DNA from: JACRBK01 sp964427955
Lineage (GTDB): Bacteria; Chloroflexota; Anaerolineae; Aggregatilineales; Aggregatilineaceae
Direction: 5' to 3'
Length of the DNA stretch: 9,088 bases
NCBI GenBank assembly: GCA_964427955.1
Contig: CAYRWY010000233.1
Span: 1-9,088, forward strand
Of the stretch, positions 1 to 5,331 are shown piece after piece; the first letter of the stretch is position 1, and each line of letters opens with the position of its first letter. The position numbers were made by a program, and so were the translations under genes. Below the pieces are notes generated by a model. That model made no database searches, had not been told where the DNA came from, and saw only the letters and a list, made by a program, of their open reading frames with translations.

Positions 1-1
1 G

Positions 2-331
2 GCGCTGTGGACGGTGGCGCTGGACGAGACCTCCGGCGAGATCGTCGGCGCCGCGATCAGCGTGGTCTGGGGCGACGATCATCCCGATTGGCAGTATATC
101 GGACGCCTGGGCGTGCTGCGGCCCTATCGCGGGCGCAAGCTGGGCGAGGCGCTGCTGCGGCAGAGCTTCTACGCGGGCCAGCAGCGCGGCTACCGCCTGT
201 CCGTGCTGGGCGTGCGCGCCGACAATCCCAGCGCCCTGACGCTCTACACGCGCGCCGGAATGCAGATCTACGCGAAGTTCACGCATTACCGCAAGCTGCT
301 GCGCGGCGATCCGGCGCTGGTGCGGAGTTGA
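2..331 (+). CDS. GNAT-family N-acetyltransferase, C-terminal part (5' end outside window)
   Basis: This is the C-terminal ~109 residues of a GNAT acetyltransferase, which would transfer an acetyl group from acetyl-CoA to an amine; the substrate cannot be told. The frame is open from the first bases, so the true start lies upstream. Visible GNAT features are the strand 'YIGRLGVLRPYRGRKLGEALL', a match to motif A (V-x-P-x-x-R-G-x-x-L-G), where the backbone of the R-G-x-x-L-G loop binds the CoA pyrophosphate, and the motif-B-like 'NPSALTLYTRAGM' near the C-terminus. A GTG at 14 is internal to the fold and is not a credible start. The gene is GC-rich, unlike the hicA gene that begins 8 bp after its stop. 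Its last codons (LLRGDPALVRS) recur as a diverged copy after hicB. Family assignment is firm; specificity is unknown. Confidence 0.85.
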   Translation, partial: ALWTVALDETSGEIVGAAISVVWGDDHPDWQYIGRLGVLRPYRGRKLGEALLRQSFYAGQQRGYRLSVLGVRADNPSALTLYTRAGMQIYAKFTHYRKLLRGDPALVRS

Positions 332-332
332 T
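299..332 (+). repeat. Direct repeat, copy 1 (3' end of the GNAT gene)
   Basis: These 34 bases encode the end of the acetyltransferase including its stop codon. They match 854-887 at 30 of 34 positions by eye, with the last 20 bases identical. The two copies bracket hicA and hicB. The arrangement resembles the left and right ends of a cassette inserted at a gene's 3' end, or the remnant of a tandem GNAT duplication. Confidence 0.8.
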
Positions 333-338
333 GAGGCG

Positions 339-632
339 ATGACCAAAAAACGAAAGCTTCTTATCAAGATCATGCGGGGTTCAAAGAACGTCCGGTTTGA
401 CGAGTTTGTCACCCTGGTTGAAGGATTCGGTTTCAGTCTGGATCGTATCAGCGGTAGTCACCACATTTATGAGCACCCGAATGTGCCTCAAGGAATTTCG
501 CTTCAACCCGACAAACACGATCAAGTCGAACCCTACCAGATGAAACAGTTTTTGAAACTGGTAGAGAAGTATAATCTTGAATTAGAAGACGACATCGATG
601 ATGAAGATGAGCAAGCGGGTGATGACCAATGA
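339..632 (+). CDS. hicA: HicA-family toxin (mRNA interferase), 97 aa
   Basis: Predicted toxin of a HicAB type II toxin-antitoxin system. HicA proteins are small double-stranded-RNA-binding-fold ribonucleases that cleave mRNA and are neutralised by HicB. The hallmark is the G-S-H-H-I-Y-E-H-P stretch at residues 39-47; H41 or H42 is the expected catalytic histidine. Preceding it is 'RFDEFVTLVEGFGF' (helix 1), and following it the strand and terminal helix 'QMKQFLKLVEKYNL'. At 97 residues it is longer than the common ~60-80 aa HicA, owing to a basic N-terminal extension and an unusually acidic tail (residues ~80-97). The ATG at 339 is chosen because this subfamily usually retains the basic 'KLL..I..GSKNVRF' segment; an ATG at 372 is an alternative. 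It starts 8 bp after the GNAT stop and overlaps hicB by 4 bp (ATGA). Base composition is more AT-rich than the flanking genes, suggesting transfer. Confidence 0.85.
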   Translation: MTKKRKLLIKIMRGSKNVRFDEFVTLVEGFGFSLDRISGSHHIYEHPNVPQGISLQPDKHDQVEPYQMKQFLKLVEKYNLELEDDIDDEDEQAGDDQ

Positions 633-850
633 AAGACTACCACATCAACGTTTTTTACAGCGAGGTTGACGAAGCCTATATCGCCGATATTCCCGACTTC
701 GAAATGTGCTCGGCACACGGCGACACACCGCAGCAGGCATTGGAACAGGTCTTGATTGCCAGAGACGCGATCATTGCCATGATGCGCGAAAAAGGGCTGC
801 CTGTCCCCGAACCTCGCTATCGCCCGGTGATCTATCAGGCTCAGGTCTAG
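629..850 (+). CDS. hicB: HicB-family antitoxin, 73 aa
   Basis: Predicted antitoxin partner of the upstream HicA. It has the compact HicB ribonuclease-H-like fold: an N-terminal strand pair 'INVFYSEVDEAYIADIPDF', the signature 'CSAHGDTPQQALEQVL' at residues 27-42, and the C-terminal 'LPVPEPRYRPVIY' typical of short HicB proteins. There is no C-terminal ribbon-helix-helix or helix-turn-helix domain, so unlike two-domain HicB antitoxins it has no obvious DNA-binding part for autoregulation. The ATG overlaps the hicA stop (ATGA at 629-632), indicating translational coupling in toxin-antitoxin order. Immediately after its stop, the reading frame continues into a copy of the GNAT C-terminus (DLRTDAALVRS, stop at 884-886). 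Confidence 0.88.
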   Translation: MKDYHINVFYSEVDEAYIADIPDFEMCSAHGDTPQQALEQVLIARDAIIAMMREKGLPVPEPRYRPVIYQAQV

Positions 851-853
851 GAC

Positions 854-887
854 CTGCGCACGGATGCGGCGCTGGTGCGGAGTTGAT
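854..887 (+). pseudogene. Direct repeat, copy 2: GNAT C-terminal remnant after hicB
   Basis: Codons 854-886 read LRTDAALVRS-stop, against LRGDPALVRS-stop at the end of the upstream acetyltransferase. Nucleotide identity over 34 bases is 30/34, with differences at 860-862 and 866. No further GNAT coding sequence precedes it, so this is a gene-end fragment rather than a gene. Divergence between copies argues against a very recent duplication. It is read as a junction scar of the hicAB insertion, which is inference. Confidence 0.7.
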
Positions 888-893
888 CCGACC

Positions 894-1343
894 ATGACAG
901 GTGAAAAGCCGAGACTTCGCCTCATATTTTCAGTAATTTGTCCGCTGGTTTTGGTGGGCGGCGGTCTGGCTATCAAGCCTCATGTGGAAAGATATTATGC
1001 CGAGAGCTTTATGGAAGCCTCAATTCCTGACGATGCCAAACATGTCAGGATTTCATATTTTTCGTGGCAAGGCCAGAGTCTCCTTGTCAAACTGGAGCTT
1101 TCTCCGGCGAGTCTGTCTGAATTCCTCCCAAAGCTGGGGCTAAATCAATCTCAACTCGAAGATGGCTATAATCCTCACCAGTTGTCTCACAACAAACCGG
1201 ACTGGTGGAATCCCAGTCACGCCGAATTGTTTGACGGTGCTGAATGGAGAAGATCACCTAACGCAGGAAAAGTCTATAAGATAGTGGTGGACAAATCTCA
1301 CCCTGCCTTTTATACCATCTACCTTTCTGTGGATGAGGGCTAG
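894..1343 (+). CDS. Hypothetical membrane-anchored protein, 149 aa
   Basis: I do not recognise a family. The N-terminus is basic (MTGEKPRLRL) followed by one hydrophobic helix (residues ~9-27, LIFSVICPLVLVGGGLAIK). That fits an uncleaved signal anchor with a ~120-residue domain outside the membrane. The exported part is rich in aromatic residues, His and Asn ('NKPDWWNPSHAELFDGAEW'), has no cysteine, and ends in alternating strands ('KVYKIVVDKSHPAFYTIYLSV'). The ATG at 894 is preferred over an in-frame ATG at 864 because the latter lies inside the GNAT-tail remnant and would place arginines and a Cys before the anchor; the ribosome-binding site is weak either way. The gene is clearly more AT-rich than the acetyltransferase, MFS or mdh genes, in line with hicAB, and probably came in with them or independently. 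Its stop nearly touches a hairpin repeat. Confidence 0.65.
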   Translation: MTGEKPRLRLIFSVICPLVLVGGGLAIKPHVERYYAESFMEASIPDDAKHVRISYFSWQGQSLLVKLELSPASLSEFLPKLGLNQSQLEDGYNPHQLSHNKPDWWNPSHAELFDGAEWRRSPNAGKVYKIVVDKSHPAFYTIYLSVDEG

Positions 1344-1354
1344 TTGGGGTTCCT

Positions 1355-1405
1355 CCCCTCTCCCATCGTTCTGTATGGGAGAGGGGACACAGGGGGGAGG
1401 GCCAT
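1355..1405. repeat. Dispersed hairpin repeat, copy 1, between convergent genes
   Basis: A perfect 12-bp inverted repeat (CCCCTCTCCCAT at 1355-1366, ATGGGAGAGGGG at 1375-1386) with an 8-nt loop, followed by a G-rich tail to GGGCCAT. The same unit recurs at 3231-3279 with nearly identical stem, tail and loop. It fills the gap between the stops of the anchored protein (plus strand) and the MFS gene (minus strand). It could stall or protect transcripts from both sides, but there is no T-tract, so it is not a canonical intrinsic terminator. Confidence 0.85.
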
Positions 1406-1407
1406 CG

Positions 1408-2697
1408 CTACGCCGGGATCGCGTCCTCGGCGGCCAACTCCGGCGAGAGGGTCTCGGCGGCGCGGAAATCTTCGATATGGACGATGGCGGGGAGGAAGAA
1501 GCCCCACACGCCCAGTCCGGCGCACAGGATGCCCGCCACCACGTACCAGATCTGAATGCCGATGGCGTCCGTCACCGGCCCGGCCAGCGCCAGCCCAAAC
1601 GGCGAGGTCAGGGTGACCAGGCTGCCGAACAGCATGAACACGCGGCCCTGCATCTCCGGCGCGATGGTGCCTTGCAGCACGGCGAACAGCGGTCCATCGC
1701 ACAGCGCGGCGCAGACTCCACCCACGAACATCAGCGGGATCGCGGCGTCGAACCAGTCGGGCGGCAGTAGTCCCACGCCGAGCAGGGCCACGCCGACGAC
1801 GGAAATCCCCATCAGGGTGGTCAGGATGCGCCGTTTGAAGCCGCCCCAGACGCCCAGCAGAATTCCGCCGAGAATGATCCCGATCCCGAACGCCGATTGC
1901 AGTGTGGCCAGTTCCGGCGCACCGCCGTTGAAATGATCGCGCACCATCAGTGGCAGCAGCGAAAAGGCGGGCGTCAGCGCGATCTTGAAGATCATCGCCA
2001 TCGCCGTCAGCAGCACCAACCCACGCCACTGGAACAGGTAGCGCGCGCCGTCGCGGAGGTCGGCCCACATCGATGGTTTGGCTTCGGCCTGGACCAGGGC
2101 CTGCCGTTCCGGCTGGGGGATCACGATGACCAGCAGGGGGGTGATGGCCAACGTCGCGGTGATCACGTCGAGCATGAGGGCGTGTTCGATCTCGGCGTAT
2201 TCGAGCACCAGCGCGCCCAGCGCCGGGCCGATGATGTTCAGCGCGCCGTTCATCGCCTGGTTCAGGCCGGACACGCGCGCCAGGTGCTTCTTGGGGACCA
2301 TCAGGGACGTGGACGACTGCATGGCGGGCCAGTGGAAGATGCCGCCCAGCGCGCGCGCGATCATCACGACGTAGATGTGCCAGATTTCCGCCCTGCCACT
2401 CCAGAACAGGTAGGCCAGCCCCAGCGACACCAGCGCGATGCTGCCGTCCGCGATGATCATCGTCAGGCGGCGGTTCCAGCGATCCACGTAGACGCCCGCA
2501 ATCGGACCCAGCACGATCTGCGGCAGCATCGACACCAGGGACGCCGTCGCCAGCACCGTCGCCGATCCGGTCTTGTCGGTCAGCCACCAGATCAGGGCGA
2601 ACATCGCCACCTGGCTGCCCACCCACGACAGCACCTGTCCGGAATAGATGGTAAAGAAAGGGACCTTCCAGCGATCTTCGCGCCAGTGTATCGCCAT
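1408..2697 (-). CDS. MFS exporter, MefA / MFS_3-like, 429 aa
   Basis: A 12-helix major facilitator superfamily antiporter in the inner membrane, expected to export small molecules using the proton gradient. The closest recognisable pattern is the macrolide efflux/MFS_3 group: 'FFTIYSGQVLSWVGSQVAMFALIWWLTDKTGSA' at the start, motif A as 'GPIAGVYVDRWNRR' at residues ~64-77, 'IARALGGIFHWPAMQSSTSLMVP', and the late 'MQGRVFMLFGSLVTLTSPFGLALAG'. Length is normal for the family. The ATG at 2697 is selected because AAGGAGA lies 9-10 nt upstream (2706-2712); an ORF extending to 2808 would add a proline-rich, non-family N-terminus. It is monocistronic, with its own promoter at 2852-2880 and a long structured leader. 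Substrate is not determinable; macrolide specificity is not implied by fold alone. Confidence 0.9.
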   Translation of the reverse strand: MAIHWREDRWKVPFFTIYSGQVLSWVGSQVAMFALIWWLTDKTGSATVLATASLVSMLPQIVLGPIAGVYVDRWNRRLTMIIADGSIALVSLGLAYLFWSGRAEIWHIYVVMIARALGGIFHWPAMQSSTSLMVPKKHLARVSGLNQAMNGALNIIGPALGALVLEYAEIEHALMLDVITATLAITPLLVIVIPQPERQALVQAEAKPSMWADLRDGARYLFQWRGLVLLTAMAMIFKIALTPAFSLLPLMVRDHFNGGAPELATLQSAFGIGIILGGILLGVWGGFKRRILTTLMGISVVGVALLGVGLLPPDWFDAAIPLMFVGGVCAALCDGPLFAVLQGTIAPEMQGRVFMLFGSLVTLTSPFGLALAGPVTDAIGIQIWYVVAGILCAGLGVWGFFLPAIVHIEDFRAAETLSPELAAEDAIPA

Positions 2698-2736
2698 GCT
2701 GTGGATCTCCTTGTGCGGGGCCTTCTCCGGAGTAGG

Positions 2737-2765
2737 GGGCGGACAGCTTATTGGACTGCCCGCCC
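2737..2765 (-). promoter_or_regulatory. Stem-loop in the MFS mRNA leader
   Basis: On the minus-strand transcript, GGGCGGGCAG (2765-2756) pairs with CTGTCCGCCC (2746-2737) through 10 positions including one G-U, around a 9-nt loop. It lies about 40 nt upstream of the MFS start codon. A pyrimidine-rich CCCTCCTCC just 5' of the stem could pair with the AAGGAG ribosome-binding site. The structure is visible; a regulatory role such as translational attenuation is inference. Confidence 0.45.
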
Positions 2766-2851
2766 GGCCCAGGGAGGAGGGCTGCAAGAACCTTGATCGA
2801 ATGTTCAATATTATTTACGTGCGACTCAAGGATTTTGATGCATCATTTCAA

Positions 2852-2880
2852 TATATACTCCGACTCGCCGCAAGAGTCAA
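2852..2880 (-). promoter_or_regulatory. Promoter of the MFS gene (sigma-70 type)
   Basis: Read on the minus strand: TTGACT (2880-2875), a 17-bp spacer, then TATATA (2857-2852). Both boxes and the spacing are near the primary-sigma consensus, in a locally AT-rich stretch. The predicted transcript start near 2845 gives a ~150-nt leader before the ATG at 2697. Confidence 0.7.
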
Positions 2881-2932
2881 GTCTGAGATTAATTTTATTA
2901 AGGTGATGCTTGAACTTTATCAAGGTGTGGTG

Positions 2933-2964
2933 AAATAAAAAGAGCAGGCCACACGGTCTGCTCT
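2933..2964 (-). terminator. Intrinsic terminator, minus strand
   Basis: On the minus strand AGAGCAGACC (2964-2955), loop GTGT, GGCCTGCTCT (2950-2941) forms a 10-bp stem with one G-U, followed by TTTTATTT. This is a canonical rho-independent shape. It sits ~50 bp upstream of the MFS promoter and shields that gene from read-through. No minus-strand gene directly precedes it, so it may be a leftover from a lost gene or a backup to the terminator at 3332-3362. Confidence 0.75.
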
Positions 2965-3060
2965 GGAATGTGCCGACAGGCTTTTGCTCCAGGCAAGTTA
3001 GCGCAGTCGCGGTATAGAGAACCGGAGTTTTTGAGGGACAATTTTCATTTTTTCAAAGCC

Positions 3061-3085
3061 GGGCGCAGCAAGCTCGCGCCCCTAC
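3061..3085 (-). repeat. Dispersed palindromic repeat (GTAGGGGC...AGCTTGCT... type)
   Basis: Read on the minus strand this is GTAGGGGCGCGAGCTTGCTG continuing CGCCC, forming a hairpin with a bulge around the central AGCTTGCT. The opening GTAGGGGC and the AGCTTGCT core reappear on the plus strand at 9069-9088, at the window edge. It is a second family of short dispersed palindromes, non-coding. Confidence 0.6.
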
Positions 3086-3179
3086 CTCGGCGTTTCCCCC
3101 GCGCTGCTCGCCCTCACCACCGCGTGGCTGTCCGTTACCCACCTCTCTTGAGGTCAATGGTCCCGGCCTCACCCCCCAA

Positions 3180-3215
3180 CCCCCTCTCCATTCAAAAAGC
3201 GCAATGGAGAGGGGG
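3180..3215. repeat. Perfect 13-bp inverted repeat hairpin
   Basis: CCCCCTCTCCATT (3180-3192) and AATGGAGAGGGGG (3203-3215) flank a 10-nt A-rich loop. It is related in sequence to the adjacent 3231-3262 hairpin (CTCTCC-A-T arms), suggesting a tandem duplication of one unit that has since diverged in the loop. Confidence 0.85.
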
Positions 3216-3230
3216 AGCCGCACGCTTTTT

Positions 3231-3279
3231 CCCCTCTCCCATCGTTGTCTATGGGAGAGGGGACAGGGGTGAGGGCCAT
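3231..3279. repeat. Dispersed hairpin repeat, copy 2
   Basis: The 12-bp arms CCCCTCTCCCAT and ATGGGAGAGGGG around the loop CGTTGTCT are identical in the arms to copy 1 at 1355-1386, and the G-rich tail ending GGGCCAT is shared with small indels. Two copies in 9 kb imply a high copy number genome-wide. Confidence 0.85.
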
Positions 3280-3331
3280 TGGTGGGTAAGGCATACCCGC
3301 TGCTCGCCCTCTCGCGGACAACACCGGGATC

Positions 3332-3362
3332 AAAAAACCTGCCCGGTGGCCCGTGGCAGGTT
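3332..3362 (-). terminator. Intrinsic terminator of the GT-C glycosyltransferase gene
   Basis: On the minus strand AACCTGCC (3362-3355), an 11-nt loop, and GGCAGGTT (3343-3336) make an 8-bp stem running into TTTT (3335-3332). It lies ~42 bp beyond the stop codon at 3404-3406, the expected place for the end of that transcript. Confidence 0.8.
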
Positions 3363-3371
3363 CTACCTGTG

Positions 3372-3392
3372 AACTGATAACTGAAAACTGTT
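3372..3392. repeat. Three tandem 7-bp repeats (AACTGAT / AACTGAA / AACTGTT)
   Basis: Three heptamers with the shared core AACTG follow one another between the terminator and the stop of the glycosyltransferase gene. It is short and non-coding. Possible roles as a repeat seed or mere decay product cannot be separated. Confidence 0.5.
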
Positions 3393-3403
3393 CGCTGCTC
3401 TTC

Positions 3404-5227
3404 TCAATACACGCCGAGCGAGACGTCGTTGTAGACCTCGCCCAGGCCGTGCTTCACGTCGATCCCCAGGTTGCCCCAGAAGGTATCCATACCCTCGACG
3501 AACGGCTCGGCCACACTGTTGAACGGTCCATCCCCGGCCAGTTGGTAGCGGCAGTGATAGATCACCGCCTGGTCGATCTCGTTGATGGTCCGGCAGTGCG
3601 CGGAGACGAAATTGAAGATCGGGTCCAGGTTCACGATATCCTGGCGGCCTCCGGCGGCCCACCACTGCTCACGCCGGACTGGGTCCAGCGGTGGGACGCG
3701 ATCCCCGTCGCGCAGGGTGGTGTCGATGATCAGCGCCGGGCGGTTGCGCTCCAGGTCGTGCACGACGTCCTGAATGTCTTCGTCCGTGGTGTAGCCCGGC
3801 ACGACCAGCGGGTAGCCGTAGGTGTACTCGGTCGGGCTGTCGCGCCCGGACTGGAAATTGATCACGGTATCGACGCCCCACACCAGCACCGTCTGGTCAG
3901 GTTCGGTGTGCTCCATAACGTACGCGACGACGTCCCGCTCGCGTTCCGGCCCGGCGATGTCCCAATTGACCATATAGAAGCGGAACAGCGACGCGCCCAG
4001 CGACACGCCCAGCAGCAGCGTGCCCAGGTAAAGCTGCAACCCGGCGGCGATCAACCGGGAGCCGCGCTCCGGACGCGCGCCGTAGCGGCGGACGACCAGG
4101 ATGCTCAGCGTGATCAGCAGCACGCTGGACGGCAGCAGCGGCACGTAGTAATGGCTGTAACCGCGTCCCGTGACGTTCGCCAATCCCAGGTCTGCGAAGA
4201 AGGCCAGCACCGCCCACGCCAGCAGCGTAGCTTCGGAGGCCAGACGGCGGTTCTGACGCGCCGTGGGCAGTTGGCGGTTCTGGCGCACATAACTGCGCGA
4301 CCGGCGCACCGCGGCGACCATCCCGATTCCCAGGAACGGCAGCAGCGGGCCAAAGACGGCGGGGAAATCGCTCGACGTCAGGCTGACGAAGACCGTCTCG
4401 CCGATCCAGGCCGACTGCTCGCCCACCCAGTGGTGGAAGGCGCTGGCCGCCACGAACGACGCGTCGATGGCGTTGTCGAGGATGCCGTTGGCGAGCAGGT
4501 AGATCGCCATCAGGCCCAGGATGGTCAGCCCACCCAGGACGATCACGCCCAGGCGGCTCCACCGGCCCTGGCTGCGCATGACCGGGTGGCGGGTCAGCAG
4601 AATAGCCGGGATGAACGTCAGCGCCACCCCGACGGTCGTTTGTTTGATCAGAAAGGCCGCGCCCGACGCGAACCCGATCACGAAGGCCAGCCGGTAGCTC
4701 GGTCGGCGCAAAAACTGGTAACCCGCCGCCAGCACGATCACCTGCGGCAGCAGGGCGTAAGGCTCGGTGAAGTTGACATCCGAGACCAGCCCCGGATGGC
4801 GGGCCAGGATGACCAGGATGATCGTGCCCATCCAGGCTTCAGCCCGGTTGCGGTACAACTGCTGGAGCAGCCAGAACATCACCAGCCCGGCCAGCACCAG
4901 CGTGATATTTTCGATCAGCCACAAAGCCCAGCGGTTCGTCCCGAACAGGACGAAGGCCAGCGCGTCGATCAGGTACACCCCCGGCAGTTTGTTATCCCAG
5001 GCATCACTATAGGGCTGGCCGCCTTCGAGAATCACTTTGCCGGTATAGGCGAAAATCCCGCTGTCGCGGCGCTGTTCGATCACGGAGGGTGCGAGCTGCA
5101 AGGATACGAGGAACACGAGGATCAAGACGCCCGCGACCCACATCACCCCGGACACCGTGGCGAACGTGCTGCGGGGACGCTTGAGCGCAACCGTTGGTTT
5201 TCGTGGTTCCATAGAGCGCGGGATCAT
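3404..5227 (-). CDS. GT-C family membrane glycosyltransferase (ArnT/PMT_2-like), 607 aa
   Basis: A large integral-membrane protein of the GT-C fold, which transfers a sugar from a polyprenyl-phosphate carrier to protein, lipid or cell-surface glycan on the outer face of the membrane. The signature first outside loop is present: 'RRDSGIFAYTGKVILEGGQPYSDAWDNKLPG', residues ~53-83, with catalytic-type D55 and the K-x-P-G motif. An N-terminal helix (residues ~25-45) and roughly ten more hydrophobic segments follow to about residue 405. A ~200-aa soluble C-terminal domain completes the length typical of the family. The start is uncertain: ATG 5227 (weak AGGT 10 nt upstream) or ATG 5212; a GTG at 5287 would lie almost at the predicted transcript start. 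It has its own promoter and terminator. The acceptor is unknown; neighbours give no pathway clue. Confidence 0.85.
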   Translation of the reverse strand: MIPRSMEPRKPTVALKRPRSTFATVSGVMWVAGVLILVFLVSLQLAPSVIEQRRDSGIFAYTGKVILEGGQPYSDAWDNKLPGVYLIDALAFVLFGTNRWALWLIENITLVLAGLVMFWLLQQLYRNRAEAWMGTIILVILARHPGLVSDVNFTEPYALLPQVIVLAAGYQFLRRPSYRLAFVIGFASGAAFLIKQTTVGVALTFIPAILLTRHPVMRSQGRWSRLGVIVLGGLTILGLMAIYLLANGILDNAIDASFVAASAFHHWVGEQSAWIGETVFVSLTSSDFPAVFGPLLPFLGIGMVAAVRRSRSYVRQNRQLPTARQNRRLASEATLLAWAVLAFFADLGLANVTGRGYSHYYVPLLPSSVLLITLSILVVRRYGARPERGSRLIAAGLQLYLGTLLLGVSLGASLFRFYMVNWDIAGPERERDVVAYVMEHTEPDQTVLVWGVDTVINFQSGRDSPTEYTYGYPLVVPGYTTDEDIQDVVHDLERNRPALIIDTTLRDGDRVPPLDPVRREQWWAAGGRQDIVNLDPIFNFVSAHCRTINEIDQAVIYHCRYQLAGDGPFNSVAEPFVEGMDTFWGNLGIDVKHGLGEVYNDVSLGVY

Positions 5228-5302
5228 TCCTTTGTCTACCTGGGCACACACAACGCGCGGCGTGAGCAATAAGGACCCACGCCGCACCGTTAATGGATCA
5301 AA

Positions 5303-5331
5303 ATTGTAGCATGAGCCGCCGTCTATTTCAA
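5303..5331 (-). promoter_or_regulatory. Promoter of the GT-C glycosyltransferase gene
   Basis: Minus strand: TTGAAA (5331-5326), 17-bp spacer, TACAAT (5308-5303). The -35 box is made of the last Leu and Lys codons of the upstream mdh gene, so the promoter is embedded in that gene's end. The predicted transcript start near 5296 leaves a leader of about 70 nt. Confidence 0.7.

Larger units (their letters stand above)
3135..3289. repeat. Nested palindromic element (~155 bp, MITE/REP-like)
   Basis: Outer arms TTACCCACC (3135-3143) and GGTGGGTAA (3281-3289) are exact inverted repeats. Inside them are CCTCACCCC (3167-3175) with GGGGTGAGG (3266-3274). Within those lie two perfect hairpins: 13-bp arms at 3180-3192/3203-3215 and 12-bp arms at 3231-3242/3251-3262. 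The second hairpin plus tail (3231-3279) is the same unit as at 1355-1405. A 14-bp direct repeat (CGCTGCTCGCCCTC at 3102-3115 and 3298-3311) lies just outside both ends. There is no ORF, so if mobile it would need an enzyme encoded elsewhere. Confidence 0.75.

Noticed and set aside
533..976. 147-codon minus-strand frame opposite hicA/hicB
   Set aside because: It is antisense to a recognised toxin-antitoxin pair and ends in poly-Ser from the acidic HicA tail.
1340..2626. 428-codon minus-strand frame overlapping the MFS gene
   Set aside because: It is an Arg/Gly/Asp-rich out-of-frame shadow of the MFS coding sequence.
2785..2812. LexA-type operator (GAAC...GTTC) in the MFS leader
   Set aside because: The half-sites are 11 bp apart, not the 4 bp of the Gram-positive LexA box, and the dyad is otherwise poor.
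2648..2938. 96-codon plus-strand frame crossing the MFS start and promoter region
   Set aside because: It has no ribosome-binding site, is mixed in composition, and half of it is antisense to the MFS gene; the AT-rich part is better explained as promoter.
3102..3311. CRISPR-like array
   Set aside because: The repeats are nested palindromes of unequal length, without regular spacers or cas genes.
3353..5272. 639-codon open frame on the plus strand opposite the glycosyltransferase
   Set aside because: Composition (many RRD, QQR, HHQ) is typical of an antisense shadow; the minus frame has a clear GT-C signature.
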